NCBI RefSeq assembly: GCF_034702125.1
Contig: NC_085880.1
Span: 16,916,028-16,980,027 of the forward strand
Direction: 5' to 3'
DNA: 64,000 bases
DNA from: Engraulis encrasicolus
Taxonomy: Eukaryota > Chordata > Actinopteri > Clupeiformes > Engraulidae
Shown here: positions 41,568 through 53,500 of the stretch, one piece after another
How positions within the stretch are numbered: position 1 is the stretch's first letter
Layout: each line of letters opens with the position of its first letter
Position numbers and translations under genes: made by a program
Notes under the pieces: model-generated
Told to the model about the DNA's origin: nothing
The model's database searches: none
Seen by the model: the letters and a program-made list of their open reading frames with translations, nothing else

Positions 41568-44500
41568 CTTTCTTGTCACGATTTGTTGACATTTTGTGTG
41601 GCTTTTTGGAAAATGTTATCAACAGAATACTACATCAGAGGACCGTTTGAAGTTTGGCCATGGGAAATACAACATGTGGTTCAGCTTGTTGTTTTGTGCC
41701 TTACCTTTTTCCTCCACTAGGTAGCGTCAGAGGCAGGGGCTCTCGAGGAGGCCGGAGGGGTGTGAGCGGCCGGGGGCCGAGAGTCCGTGGCGGCAGCCTG
41801 TCCAGATCCAGCCTGTCCCGCTCGGACAGCGAGGCGTCAGCCGGGAGGGGGCGATCGCGAGAGCTGCTGCTCAGCAGGAAGTTCACGAGGTACAACGTCC
41901 ACGAGGCGCTGCCTGCCTACATGAGCCCTGTGGTGTTGCTGCGGCGCCTCTCTGTGGTGATCGGGGGCGTGCGCATCGAGCTGATCCCCGGGCCCTCGCT
42001 GGGCGGCTGGTCCCTGGACCAGGGGGGCTCACAGGAGGACGGGCTGCTGTGCATGGACGGCATGGGGCTGAGCGTGGAGGACGGCGTGAGCATGGGCATG
42101 GGCATCACCATGAACGCGGAGGAGATGGTGAGCGCGGAGTTGCCCGCGGTTGTGGAGGAGGCCGTTCCGGATGCCCCTGTGGCGAAGGCAGCGGCGGTAG
42201 CACCGGCTCCACGACAGAGGAAGGTGACCAGCGACGTGCCGCTTGGCCCGTACGTCAACCCCAACGACGTCCAGAACACCAACGGCTCGCTCCTGTTTCA
42301 CAAGCCTGCACGGGACGTGCCTGTTAAACTGGACCTTAAAGCTGGCGGTGACCAAAACCTTAAATCCAAGCTGAAATCCAGCAAAGTCCAGGAGAAGAAC
42401 AACGTGGTACAGCAACAACCGGAGTCCCCCACGAAGCACGTCAAATCGAAAGAGGTGCTGCCCTCGTCTCCTGACAAAGCCAAGCCGACGTCACCGCCAG
42501 CAAAACTCGGTACGGCCAGGAAGAGCCTGAGCCTCCCCTCGCTGAAGAAAGTGTTTAAAGCCGTGCCCAAGAGTCCCGCCGGGGACGCAAAGGAAAAAAC
42601 GGCGGCGCTAAACAACACCGTGACGCTCAAGCGGCCCGCGGAGCTCATTAAGCTGGGCCCCTCGCCCAAAATGCAGAAGGTGGGTGAGCGGTCTGTCTCT
42701 CTTTTCTGTCTCAATTTTTTTTTTTTATGTGTTTTTTAGGGGCTTTTATGCCTTTATTTGATAGCACAGTCTGAGATGGTGACAGGAAGTGAGTGGGACG
42801 GAGAGACGGGGTGGGATCGGGAAATGACCCCGGCCGGACTCGAACCGTGGTCCCCGTGTCGGGCATGCAAGCCCAAATGTGGGGGGCTTAGCGCTAGGGT
42901 TGTCCCGATCAGCATTTTTTGCCCTCGAGTCCGAGTCCGAGTCATTGATTTTGTGAATCTGCCGATACCGAGTCCCGATCCGATACTTTTATAGCCTAAT
43001 ACTTAATTTTTTTTTTTGTTTAAAATACAAATTAAAATACAAAAGGACTACCTTTTTAAGCAGACAAAATAACACATTTGCAGTGTCAAAACAAAACGGT
43101 TACACTTCTGTAGGCAGTGGGACTATTGGGTCAGTGCAGAATGACCATTAGATAATGACACACTTAGAACGAATTGAGCTTTTATTTTGATACGCTTCCT
43201 GCAACCTGTGTTTAGAAACCGTTGCTACGACGGCTCCCTTCTTGTTCCTATCCTGAAGCTGTCCGTAATTATTTGTAAAAAACAAGCACAAGAAGGAAAG
43301 TCAGAAGCAACATTGATTCTTATGTTAACAAGTGATAGGGTCAAGTTATGTTAGAAGTTGAAAGTTAAGTTAACAAATAGCTTAAAAAGATCGTTTTTTT
43401 TAAGATGCATGCACTAGATCAGGGGTGCTCAACTAGAAACTGAAAAGGTCCACTCGCCAAATTTCGTATATTTCCAGGGTCCAAAAAAGTCGCTACGGAC
43501 CGATGCAGAAAATAGCCTCGCTTGCCGCACTGGCCTCTTGCTCACTCACTGAGTTGTCATAGTGATGATACTTTTATTTGTCTTAAGACTGGCTTCGCAG
43601 AAATACACCTATAGATCGCATGGCAGCGAAATCTCATGTATAATTTATACATATTAAATACAGATGGATTTTGTCTTGGTCCGGATGACATTGCGTTTGG
43701 GTCCGCATCCGGACCTGGGTCCGCCAGTTGAGCACCCCTGCACTAGATTGTTGAGTCTGTTAAAACACTACAGTCAGTCTATTTTTTGCTGTTTTCACCT
43801 GCATATTGTCGAAAGGTTCCATAAACATCAATGTTAACTTCCATCAGAGTCCTCATCATTGCATCAGGTTCAACTGATTGCAAATTAATTAGAACTAGGC
43901 TACAGTTGACTGCAGGCGCAGTGATTATAATAAATCTGTTGGATAGTCAATGTCGCATTTTGCCGTCCGGAATCCTCACGTGGATATACTCAGTAGCCCA
44001 ACGTGTAAGTCAATTTGGCTATAGCCTACTTTTTTCTCTGTCATATTTGCTTAAGTCGTGTTCATTTCATTTAAATTGGTCAGAGTAAAGACCGAGGTCA
44101 GTTGCTTGCGTTAACGTGAAGAGGGAGGAGAGAGAGAGGGAGAGAAGTGCAGCTGGCGGACCTGAAGTGTCATCAGCTGATGTGCGTTATAGTGTTTCCA
44201 ATGCCTTTCAGTTGGCTATGTAATGTTGTTCCTGTGGCTGTCTATGTGAAGCCAAGAGGGTTTCCACTCTGTGCCACTGCATTGCGATAGATATAACATG
44301 TTAATTTTAAAAATCATGAGAATGTATTTATCCGAGTCCTGATCGGGGAGGTACACCCGATTCCGATCGAGTCGCATACCTCCGATCGAGTCGCATACCA
44401 CGTGATCGGGGCCGATTTTCGATCACGTGATCGGATCGGGACGTCCCTACTTAGCGCGCTGAGCCACTGCACCCCCCTGTCTCTATTTTTAACTCCATCT

Positions 44501-47500
44501 TTAACATTAGTGTTTTTTCCATTTGTTAAGCACTCTGAGCTGAATGCCTTGTATGATATGGTACTATACTAATACAGTTATTATCATTATTATTATAAGG
44601 TGGGAAGGCAGGAATCCTCATCGCCCATTAAGTCGCCCGTCAAACCCGGTGCACCAAAACCACACGGCAACAAGGTGACCTCCGCCTCCACCGCCACCTC
44701 CTCCAAGCCACAGTCGCCTCCACCGCACGGTCATCATCACCATACCTCGCATCCGCATCCCAGCCTCCACAGGCAGGGCTCCCACTCCTCCTCCCACAAG
44801 AAGCCTCCTCCAACGTCCCCATCCACGCCCGGCCCCGCGCATTCGAAGCAGAAGCCGCACCTGCACCAGCAGGAGAAGGAGGTGGAGAAGGAGAGCGAGG
44901 AGCAGGAGAGGGAGCGCGAGAAGGAGAAGGAGAAGGAGCTGAGGAGGCTAAAGAAGGAGAGGATGCTGCAGAGGCGGAACGCCCGCAGCATATCCGTGGA
45001 GGAGCCCGAGCTCTTCATCCCCGATAACGCCCCGCTCCCGCCGTCCGTACCCCCACCCCCTGTGGCCCAGAAGGAGGCCACTGTGGAGGAGGAGGTGGAG
45101 GAGGAAGAGGAGGAGGCGGCTGAGGCAGATGGAGAGGCACCGGGGCATCTACACTGCGGCATCTGCAAGAAGCCACACAGCAACAGGTAGGTTGGGGTCG
45201 GACACAGGCTGTTGTAGCCATCACTGAAGAGCATGCATGTATCAGAAGTAGGGCTGCACAATATATCGAAAATGTATCAATATCGCGATATCAAGAATGG
45301 CGATATGCGTATAACGAAAATGAATTAATTATCGCTAACATAATGAAGTTCAACCACTAGCTGAATATCAACAAATACGCAAGAAGCCCACCATGACCAA
45401 AGCCACACAGACCAACAAGACAAACAAGAAAAACACTTGCCTATATTTCTAAATATGGTTTAAAGGGACACTCCACCCATTTTGCATTAGGCTTTCCATT
45501 GCTAGACACCCAGTCATACTTTTGAATGATCTTGCAAAAATCTCTCAATTCCCCCTGAGATAGGAGAAACCCGCATTCATCTCTTAACACTTCCTATGTC
45601 AATGATGTAAAAATGGTCATTTTGCATCATCGACATAGGAAGTGTAAGAGAGGTGGATTTCTGTTGAGACTACAAGCCTTTTTCCCACCTTTTCAACCCC
45701 GCCCATAGGGGGTTGGACCTAATGCTCTAACAGACCTATCACAGATCAGTGTCCCAGTGCTTTTGAAATCACTGGCATTGAGGCTCTGGTAAGCAGTGTT
45801 GCCAGATTGGGCTGTTTCCCACCCAATTGGGCTGCTTGAGATAGCCGTCTGTGGGTAAAAATGGCATTTTACAGGAAAACTCGCCCAATCTTTCCCATCG
45901 ACATCAATAGAATTGGGCGGGATTTAGTGCTTCCAGGCGGGTTTTGAGCATTTTTTGGGCTGGAAATCATCAGCCTCATCTGGCAACACTGCCAGAGCTG
46001 GAAAGGAGAAGCTGGACCACACTGCAGCTCAGTTTTCAAGACTTTATTTTTTGCACACACCCGACCAATGTTTCGGTGTTGCTACACCTTCTTCAGAGTC
46101 AAATGATAGCAAGAGCATTTCAAGACTTGACATTCACAGGTGATCCCACTTGGTTTGGCTAAATTGGTCTCATCTCATTGCAGGTAATTGACCCCACCCC
46201 CCAACACCAGGACAAGATTGCAGACAATTAGACAGAGAGGCTTCGTAGAAAGGCATTTTGGATTCATACTCTAAATTCACTGGAGCCTCAGGGCATAAAT
46301 GAGGAACACAATATGTCTTGCTCTCTGTAACAAATTGTTCCAGCATCGCGGCTGTGGTCTTGTAATAATTGTAGCTGTGGTTTTATTGACAATGTTCTTT
46401 GTGTATTGTTTTTTTTTCACTTTTTTATTTTGTTTTCGGAAGTTGGCAAGCTGTTTAATTGTCTACAATCTTGTCCTGGTGTTGGGGGGTGGGGTCAATT
46501 ACCTGCAATGAGATCAGACCAATTTAGCCAAACCAAGTAGGATCACCTGTGAATGTCAAGTCTTGAAACGTGTGTCTCTCTCTTGCTATCATTTGACTCT
46601 GAAGAAGGTGTAGCAACACAGAAACGTTGGTCGCGTGTGTGCACAAAATAAAGTCTTGAAAACTAAGCTGCAGTGTGCTCCAGCTTCTCATTTCCAGTGA
46701 TGTCTGTCCCACTGTGATGCACCTGCAAGCAGGGTTGCCAGATGAGGCTGATGATTTCCAGCCCAAAAAATGCTCAAAACCAGCCTAGAAGCTCAAAATC
46801 CCGCCCAATCCTATTGATTTCTATGGCTAAAATTGGGCGGGTTTTTCTGCTAAATGCCATTTTTACCCGCACACGACCATCCTAAGCAGCCCAATTGGGC
46901 GGGAAACAGCCCAATCTGGCAACACTGCCTGCAAGCTGAGGGAGGGGTGATGCATAGAGGGATGATGCACCCAAATAACTGGGTGTGGCCTGTGGAACTT
47001 GAGCATCGCAGTGCATTATGGGGATTGTTGTCACAAATCCACAAGCACTAAAAAGTCATTTTCTGCCTTTTCTTGGCCAAGAAGGCACCAAATTAGAAAT
47101 GTATGTTACTATTCTACTATACATATGACCCACTTTCAGTAACATATTCATGTCTCCACCGGTGGAATGCCCCTTTAAATATCGTTATCGAGGTATTGCA
47201 TGCTGTTATGGAGTATCGATTTTTTTTCTGATATATGATAGAAGGTATCATTAATCAGAAGACCATGGATGCCTTGTAATCACAAATACTATAAGAAATT
47301 AATTGCTCCTCAATACCCTGTTTTCGTGTGTGCGTGTGCATGTGTGTGTGTGTGTGTGTGTGAGATGTACGGTATATTACTTGGCCCCTGGATTTATGGT
47401 CTGTGTTTGTGTGCGCCGCACGTGTGTGTGAATGTAAAATGGTTCCCATTTTAACTTAGGTTAATCCTCAGTCAGCAGCATCTACAGTACTCCTCCTGTG

Positions 47501-50500
47501 TAAGGTATCTAACAGATGGCAGTAGATGGCTGTAGGGACACGTCAAAACTAGTCACAGTATATTTCCAGATGTCTCCCTCCAGAGGACAGAACACAACTG
47601 TCTCTTCTCCCCACCGCTGTGTAGCTTTATATTTCTTAGTTAATTTATGTCCCTCTGGTGTCCAGCTGTGTGCATGTCTAATTAAAATGTGATTGTAGGG
47701 TAAGCTTAATTGATATGAAGGTGTTGTATTGTTGTTGTCCAGAGAAGCATGAAATATGGCCAGCTTTTGGGGCAGTTTGAGCAATATAGCAGGAACTTGG
47801 AAACTGTATTCTTTGTTGATGGGTCAATGACATTTTACTAGCACTCCACACGCCAGGGTGGTGCAACCGCAGCTAATGTCGCTATTGTGCCTCTACTGCA
47901 TACCCCAGCTTTGAGGCAACTTTTTTCATTGATTGATCAGGAACCTGAAAGGCTAAAGCACCTTCAGAGGTGAAAATTTCATTTGTATGTCATAGTACCG
48001 TCTCGAGCAGTGCTTCAGGATGGTACCATGCTCAAGGTTCCTCAGTCATGGAGGAAGATTTATTGTCACTCGCTATTATTACAGGTTCATGGTGGGCTGT
48101 GAATCACTTCATATTTTCTCGAATGAGTATTTTGACCCACTCCAATACTGCCTGGGTTATTTCTACATCACTTATGGTCATCTTTGTGTCCGTTACGCGT
48201 CTATTTCTTCTCTTTAGTGAGTATTTCACTCCACCACTGCCTGTGTTGTTACAGATTCAGACTGCTTTGGTTGTGAGAGATACACGGTGGCCTGTTGGCC
48301 CTCAGTCTAGTATATGTCTCTTTAGTTTTTCCACTCACATAAGGTTATTTCTGGGATCATGGTAGGTAGTTGGCATATATCTGCTCTTAACCGTGTATTT
48401 CACTCCAACTCTGGGTTACTTACTATGTATTTCCATGGTCAAGGTCAGTCTCTCTTTAGCGAGCACTTCACAGGTCCAGTTTCATGGTGAGCTGTGGATC
48501 CTCAGCTTATAAATTCTGTAGTGAGTATTTCACTCGTGCCCTGGGTTACCCATATGAATTTTCTAGATTCATGGTCTGTGCGTCATCTCTGTATTTATAT
48601 TGTGTTTTCTGAATTATATTTTATCTGTACTTGAGTATTTGACTTCAACACTGGCTTACTGTATGCATTAGCAGGTTTATGGTGGGTTGTTGGCTTATTC
48701 CTCCTCTCTGGCGAATATTTCACTCCAACACTGTGTTACTGGGTGTTGTATTTACAGGTTGATGTAGGTGTGTGTGTTTTCGGCTTCCATCTTCTTTTTA
48801 GAGTATTTCACTCCAGTACTGGGTTATGTATTTCCTTCCAGTTTGATGGTGAGCTATGGTCCCTCAGCTTATCTTTGTAGTGGGTGTATTACTTCAATAG
48901 TATGTTGTGTATGTTCAGGTTCATGGTGGGCTGTGGTGAGTGTATTACTCCAATAGTATAGTTAATAGTTATAGATTTCCAGGTTTGTGGTGGGCTGTGG
49001 GTCGTCTTTGTAGTGAATGTATTAGTCTAATACTATGTTGTGTATGAAGAGAGAGGGTCCGAGGCACTCTGAAATCCGTTAAAAGTCCTTCATTGAGATA
49101 TGGACATCAAGCCGACTCTCTCTCTCTCTCTGTCTCTCTCTCTATGTTATGTGTGTTCAGGTTCATGGTGGGCTGTGGTCGCTGTGACGACTGGTTCCAT
49201 GGCGACTGCGTGGGCTTGGACCTGGACAAGGTGCAGCAGATGGAGCAGGAGGACCAGGAGTACGTGTGCCTGCGCTGCTGCGAGGCGGAGGAGGACAGCG
49301 GCGCCCCCACCAGGCCCGAGACCAGCACAGCAGCTCCAGAACCCACAGCAGGAGGCCACGGCCACGGCTCCGACCGGCTGGCCACTGCCACCACCACCAC
49401 CACCACAACCAAAGAGCCACCACCCACGCCCAAGAATGACACCCACCACCACCACCACCACCAGCCTCCCTCCTCCAGGCACGGCAAGCAGCCGGGCGGG
49501 GTCACGACGGACGGAGTCCGGCCCTTCAGGAAGGTAAGATGCTCTGCTGTACATGCACTATGACTGCAGAAGCAGATCATGATACTCTCCATAGGATTTC
49601 ATTCAAAACTCACACCCATCTATTTTAGCCAGGTGCAGACTCAAAATGTACAATTTCAATGTACTGAAAGGTTGAAACACACACCGATGACCTCCCTTTT
49701 CATCCCTTTTCATTTCAAAATGAAAAAATGAATATAGTTGCTGCCAAAGGTGGTTCTACAAATTATTAAGCAAAGCCTGTGATGACTTTTGTAAATATGA
49801 TTTCTTTGTTTTTTGTTTTTTATACATTTTCAAAACTGTCAAGACAACTTGTTTTTCATATGGTCATAATGGAATAATTTGTGTAGGATTTTGACAACAG
49901 AGATTCATTTGTAGCATTTGGAATAAGGCTGTAAGATAATAAAATGTGAAAAAAGTGAAGCGCTGTGAATACTTTCCGGATTGACTGTATACGTTTACCC
50001 AAATGTACACTAGACCCTGTATTCTTGTGTGACTGCTGCTGGTGAATACTAAAGAGAACATTCATTCCCGTCGCTGCTTTGCTGTTCATCTCATTGAAAA
50101 AAAAAAGAATCTACCGCAGCTTTTTACTATCCAAACACTCACAGTATGTACAGTATATACACAGCAGTCTTATTTGTACAGTTTGCTGCTCAAGGGTGTT
50201 TATCTCTGCCACTCTTGTTAAAGCTTTATGTAAAAGCATCAATATGTCTGTCATTGATCCACAGGACTCAACCCATTCAGAGAGGAGGCATTCGTCTGAA
50301 TCTAAAGACGCCACATACAAACCTGGTAACGCATTGTGTTCTTTTGCAGTCCTTCTGAACCATTCAGAATGTTTTTGCATATGTTTTTTATGTATTTTTA
50401 GTTCCTGGTGAAGGATGTTTAGATTTAAGAGATGTTAAATGCTTGCCCTATCAGGAATGTACATAAAGGAACATGATGTCTTTTTGTCCCGTATAGATAC

Positions 50501-53500
50501 GCACAAAAAATCGGAGAAACACAAAGCTAAAGTTTCACCTGTGAAGCAGCCTTCCACAGATCAAATCCGACGGAATGTCCGGCACACCTTGAAGGATATC
50601 CTTCACAGCAGGTAAGTCTTCAGAATAATTTGTTCATAACATTTGCAAATATTAATTATATAGTATATTGTAGCCCAATGTTCAGATGTGCTAGATGTTG
50701 ATATGTTGATGTTGTCTATAATACTGAAATTAAAGGGACACTGTGCAGGAAATGGTCAAAAAAGGTACTGCAACTATGCTGTTCATTGAAACTGGGCTGC
50801 CTATTGCCAAATTTGATCTTTACATGAAAGTTTACTAAGTAATAAACAATTATTTTGTAATATGGTCCAATTACAGTCATTTTTGCAGCTAAAAATGGCT
50901 ATTTTTGGAAATTCAAAATGGCGGACCATGGAGAAGATCCCCCTTTTCATGTATGAAAAGTGCAATTTTTCCAGTCATAATGAATACTTAGAATTTGATG
51001 CTGGTGGTAAGTATTCATGAAAAAGGTAACATTAGTGAATGGGCAGCATGAATTCTGGAAATAAACAACTAAAAATCTCAGACAGTGTCCCTTTAAGGCA
51101 ACATTCGTGAAGATGGTAACACTTAATTGTAGTGTTACATCTATTAGCACTAATACATACAATCTTAATGCCTGCTTGTAAGGCATGTACAAAGCAAAAT
51201 CAAACATTTGTTAGGCCCCACTAAGATTATATTGGTAATAAATCCCTTATTGTGCATGAACATTACATTGGCGAATACATGCCTAACAAATGTTTGATTT
51301 TGCTTAGTACTGTACATGCCTTACAAGTTACGTATACAGTATACAGGCATTGATATTGTATGTATTAGTGCTAATAGATGTAACACTAAAACTTAAGTGT
51401 TACCGTGAAGACTATATTTAGATATGTGCTACCCAAATCTGCTTGAGGTAGAGATGTGCTGTATTCACTTCTTGTTTTCTCCTGTAATTTTAGGCTGAAA
51501 GATTCAGACTTCAAGGTTTCCTCGGATAAGGTGTCAGAGGTTTCCAAGAAAATAGAACGAGAGCTCCATGCTTTTTTTCAAGGCACGGATAGCAAATACA
51601 AGAGCAAGTACCGAAGCTTAACTTTCAACCTTAAGGACACTAAAAACAATGTAAGCTTACAGTTCAGAACCCGTCTTTACCCCCTTCCCCCTGAGTCAAC
51701 ATTTTGATGTGTCTTTATAAAGTAAAATCAATGTTTTCCTTGGTGAAATTTTGGTTCCGTGCACTGGTTCTCTGTGTATTATTGCATCACGTCTTAAGAT
51801 GTATCTGTCAAACTGTTTGCCCAGGTGCTGTTCAAGCGCGTTCTTCAAGGCGAGATCTCTCCAGGCGACCTGATTCGGATGAGCCCAGAGGAGCTGGCCT
51901 CTAAAGAGCTAGCAGCGTGGAGGCAACGGGAAAATAGACACGTAAGCACTGCAGCACCAACATGCTTTTACACACAGAGTAGAGTATCATATATTGATCC
52001 CAAGGGAAGTTTTGGGAAAATAAAAATAGAAAACCGATCCACACACTTGCTGCTCCGAGATCTTCTTTCCTTTTTATTTGATCACGTTTAGTCCGGCACC
52101 TGTTTACTTAGATATTATGCGAACAGAGCTGGCTGCGTGGAGGCAACGGGAAAATAGACACGTAAGCAGCACAGCAAACATGCTTTTACACATTTGGGAA
52201 AATAAAAAAAGAAAGCAGATCCGCAGAGCTGCTGCTCCCAGATCTTCTTTCCTTTTATTTGATCACGGTTAGTCCGGCACCTGTTTACTTCGATATGCGC
52301 GCACTCCAAACGCTTACATTTGGGAAAATGAACATGTAAGGAGGGAGCACCAACATGCTTTTACACAACGCCTCAAGTGTTGGCAGTCTTTCTTGAAATA
52401 TAGCCATGAAATCAGGTCTTTATCCAGGTCTGACAGAAGATCGTTTTGGAATAGATACAGAAAAAATGTGCTAGTAAGATGTGGGTAGTGCAGTAGAGGT
52501 ACTTACTTTAACCTCTAGTTGCTGAATACTGAAACCATGTTTGGAAACTCTGCCTCCTGTTTGAGGAATTTGGCGTCTTGCCACAGCACTGCCAAAGATT
52601 TCCTTGTCGAGTAAGATGAATGAAACCATGCCTACCCAATGCAAAGGAGTGTGCTCAAGTTCCGTCTCTTAACTTAAGGGGTCGTTGTCTTCTCTTTCTT
52701 CTATTTCTGTGGCGTTTGGTGTCAGCTTGTTATGAGATGCGCTCTACCGCCATCTACAGCCCCAAGAGAATTCCATTTATTTCTCAACCTCCGCTGGTCT
52801 TCAAAAGAGGCGTTCACCTGACGTTGTATGGATACCGGAAAAGCATGGGCTTGATTTGTCCTTACCTTTTCCAGTGTCTCTGGCACTGCATTACCCATTA
52901 CCTATTACAACAGGTCACTTCCTATTCTCTAACATCCCATCAAATACTGTCCTCCTCCTGTCTGCAGGCCTGTCTGCTAAGTGTAGTGCAATGTAATGCA
53001 ATGCAGTGTAGTGTAATGTAGTATAATGTAATCTCCTTCTCCTCCTCCCTGTCTCCTGTCTGCTAAGCATAGTGTGATGTAATAATGTAATGTCCTCCTC
53101 CTCCTCCTCCTCCTCCTCCCGTCTGCAGGCCATAGAGATGATCGAGAAAGAGCAGCGCGAGGTCGAGAGGCGGCCCATCACCAAAATCACACACAAAGGA
53201 GAGATCGAGATTGAGAACCAGAACCAGGAGCCCCTCAAGGCCCCTGATGCCATGGAACTGGAGGTGAGTCGACAGACACTGCTATGTATACCCACGCAAT
53301 CATTTTACCCCCTTCGAACGAACAAGGTTGTTTTGATCCAGCGGCGTCTCGCAGATTAATCAACAGTAAATAGTCGCAAAGAGGCTCTAGGAAACTAGAT
53401 TAATTGTGCAAGTCGAGCAATTAAGGATTATTAGCCATGTGGTTCAATTAATTCTGGTGGTGTAACTGCGTGTGTGCGTGTATGTGTGTGCTTACTTGTG

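Larger units (their letters stand above)
42729..44480 (-). mobile_element. tRNA-derived SINE split by a hAT element
   Basis: On the minus strand there is an exact B-box GGTTCGAGTCC (about 42834-42844). The SINE runs into GGGGGGCTTAGCGC and resumes after the insertion with GCTGAGCCACTGCACCC at 44456. It is the same family as 40478-40606. Confidence 0.75.

Noticed and set aside
44737..45261. Minus-strand Ser/Cys-rich frames opposite PHF3 exons 5 and 6
   Set aside because: Shadow frames of low-complexity coding sequence; no splice or homology support.
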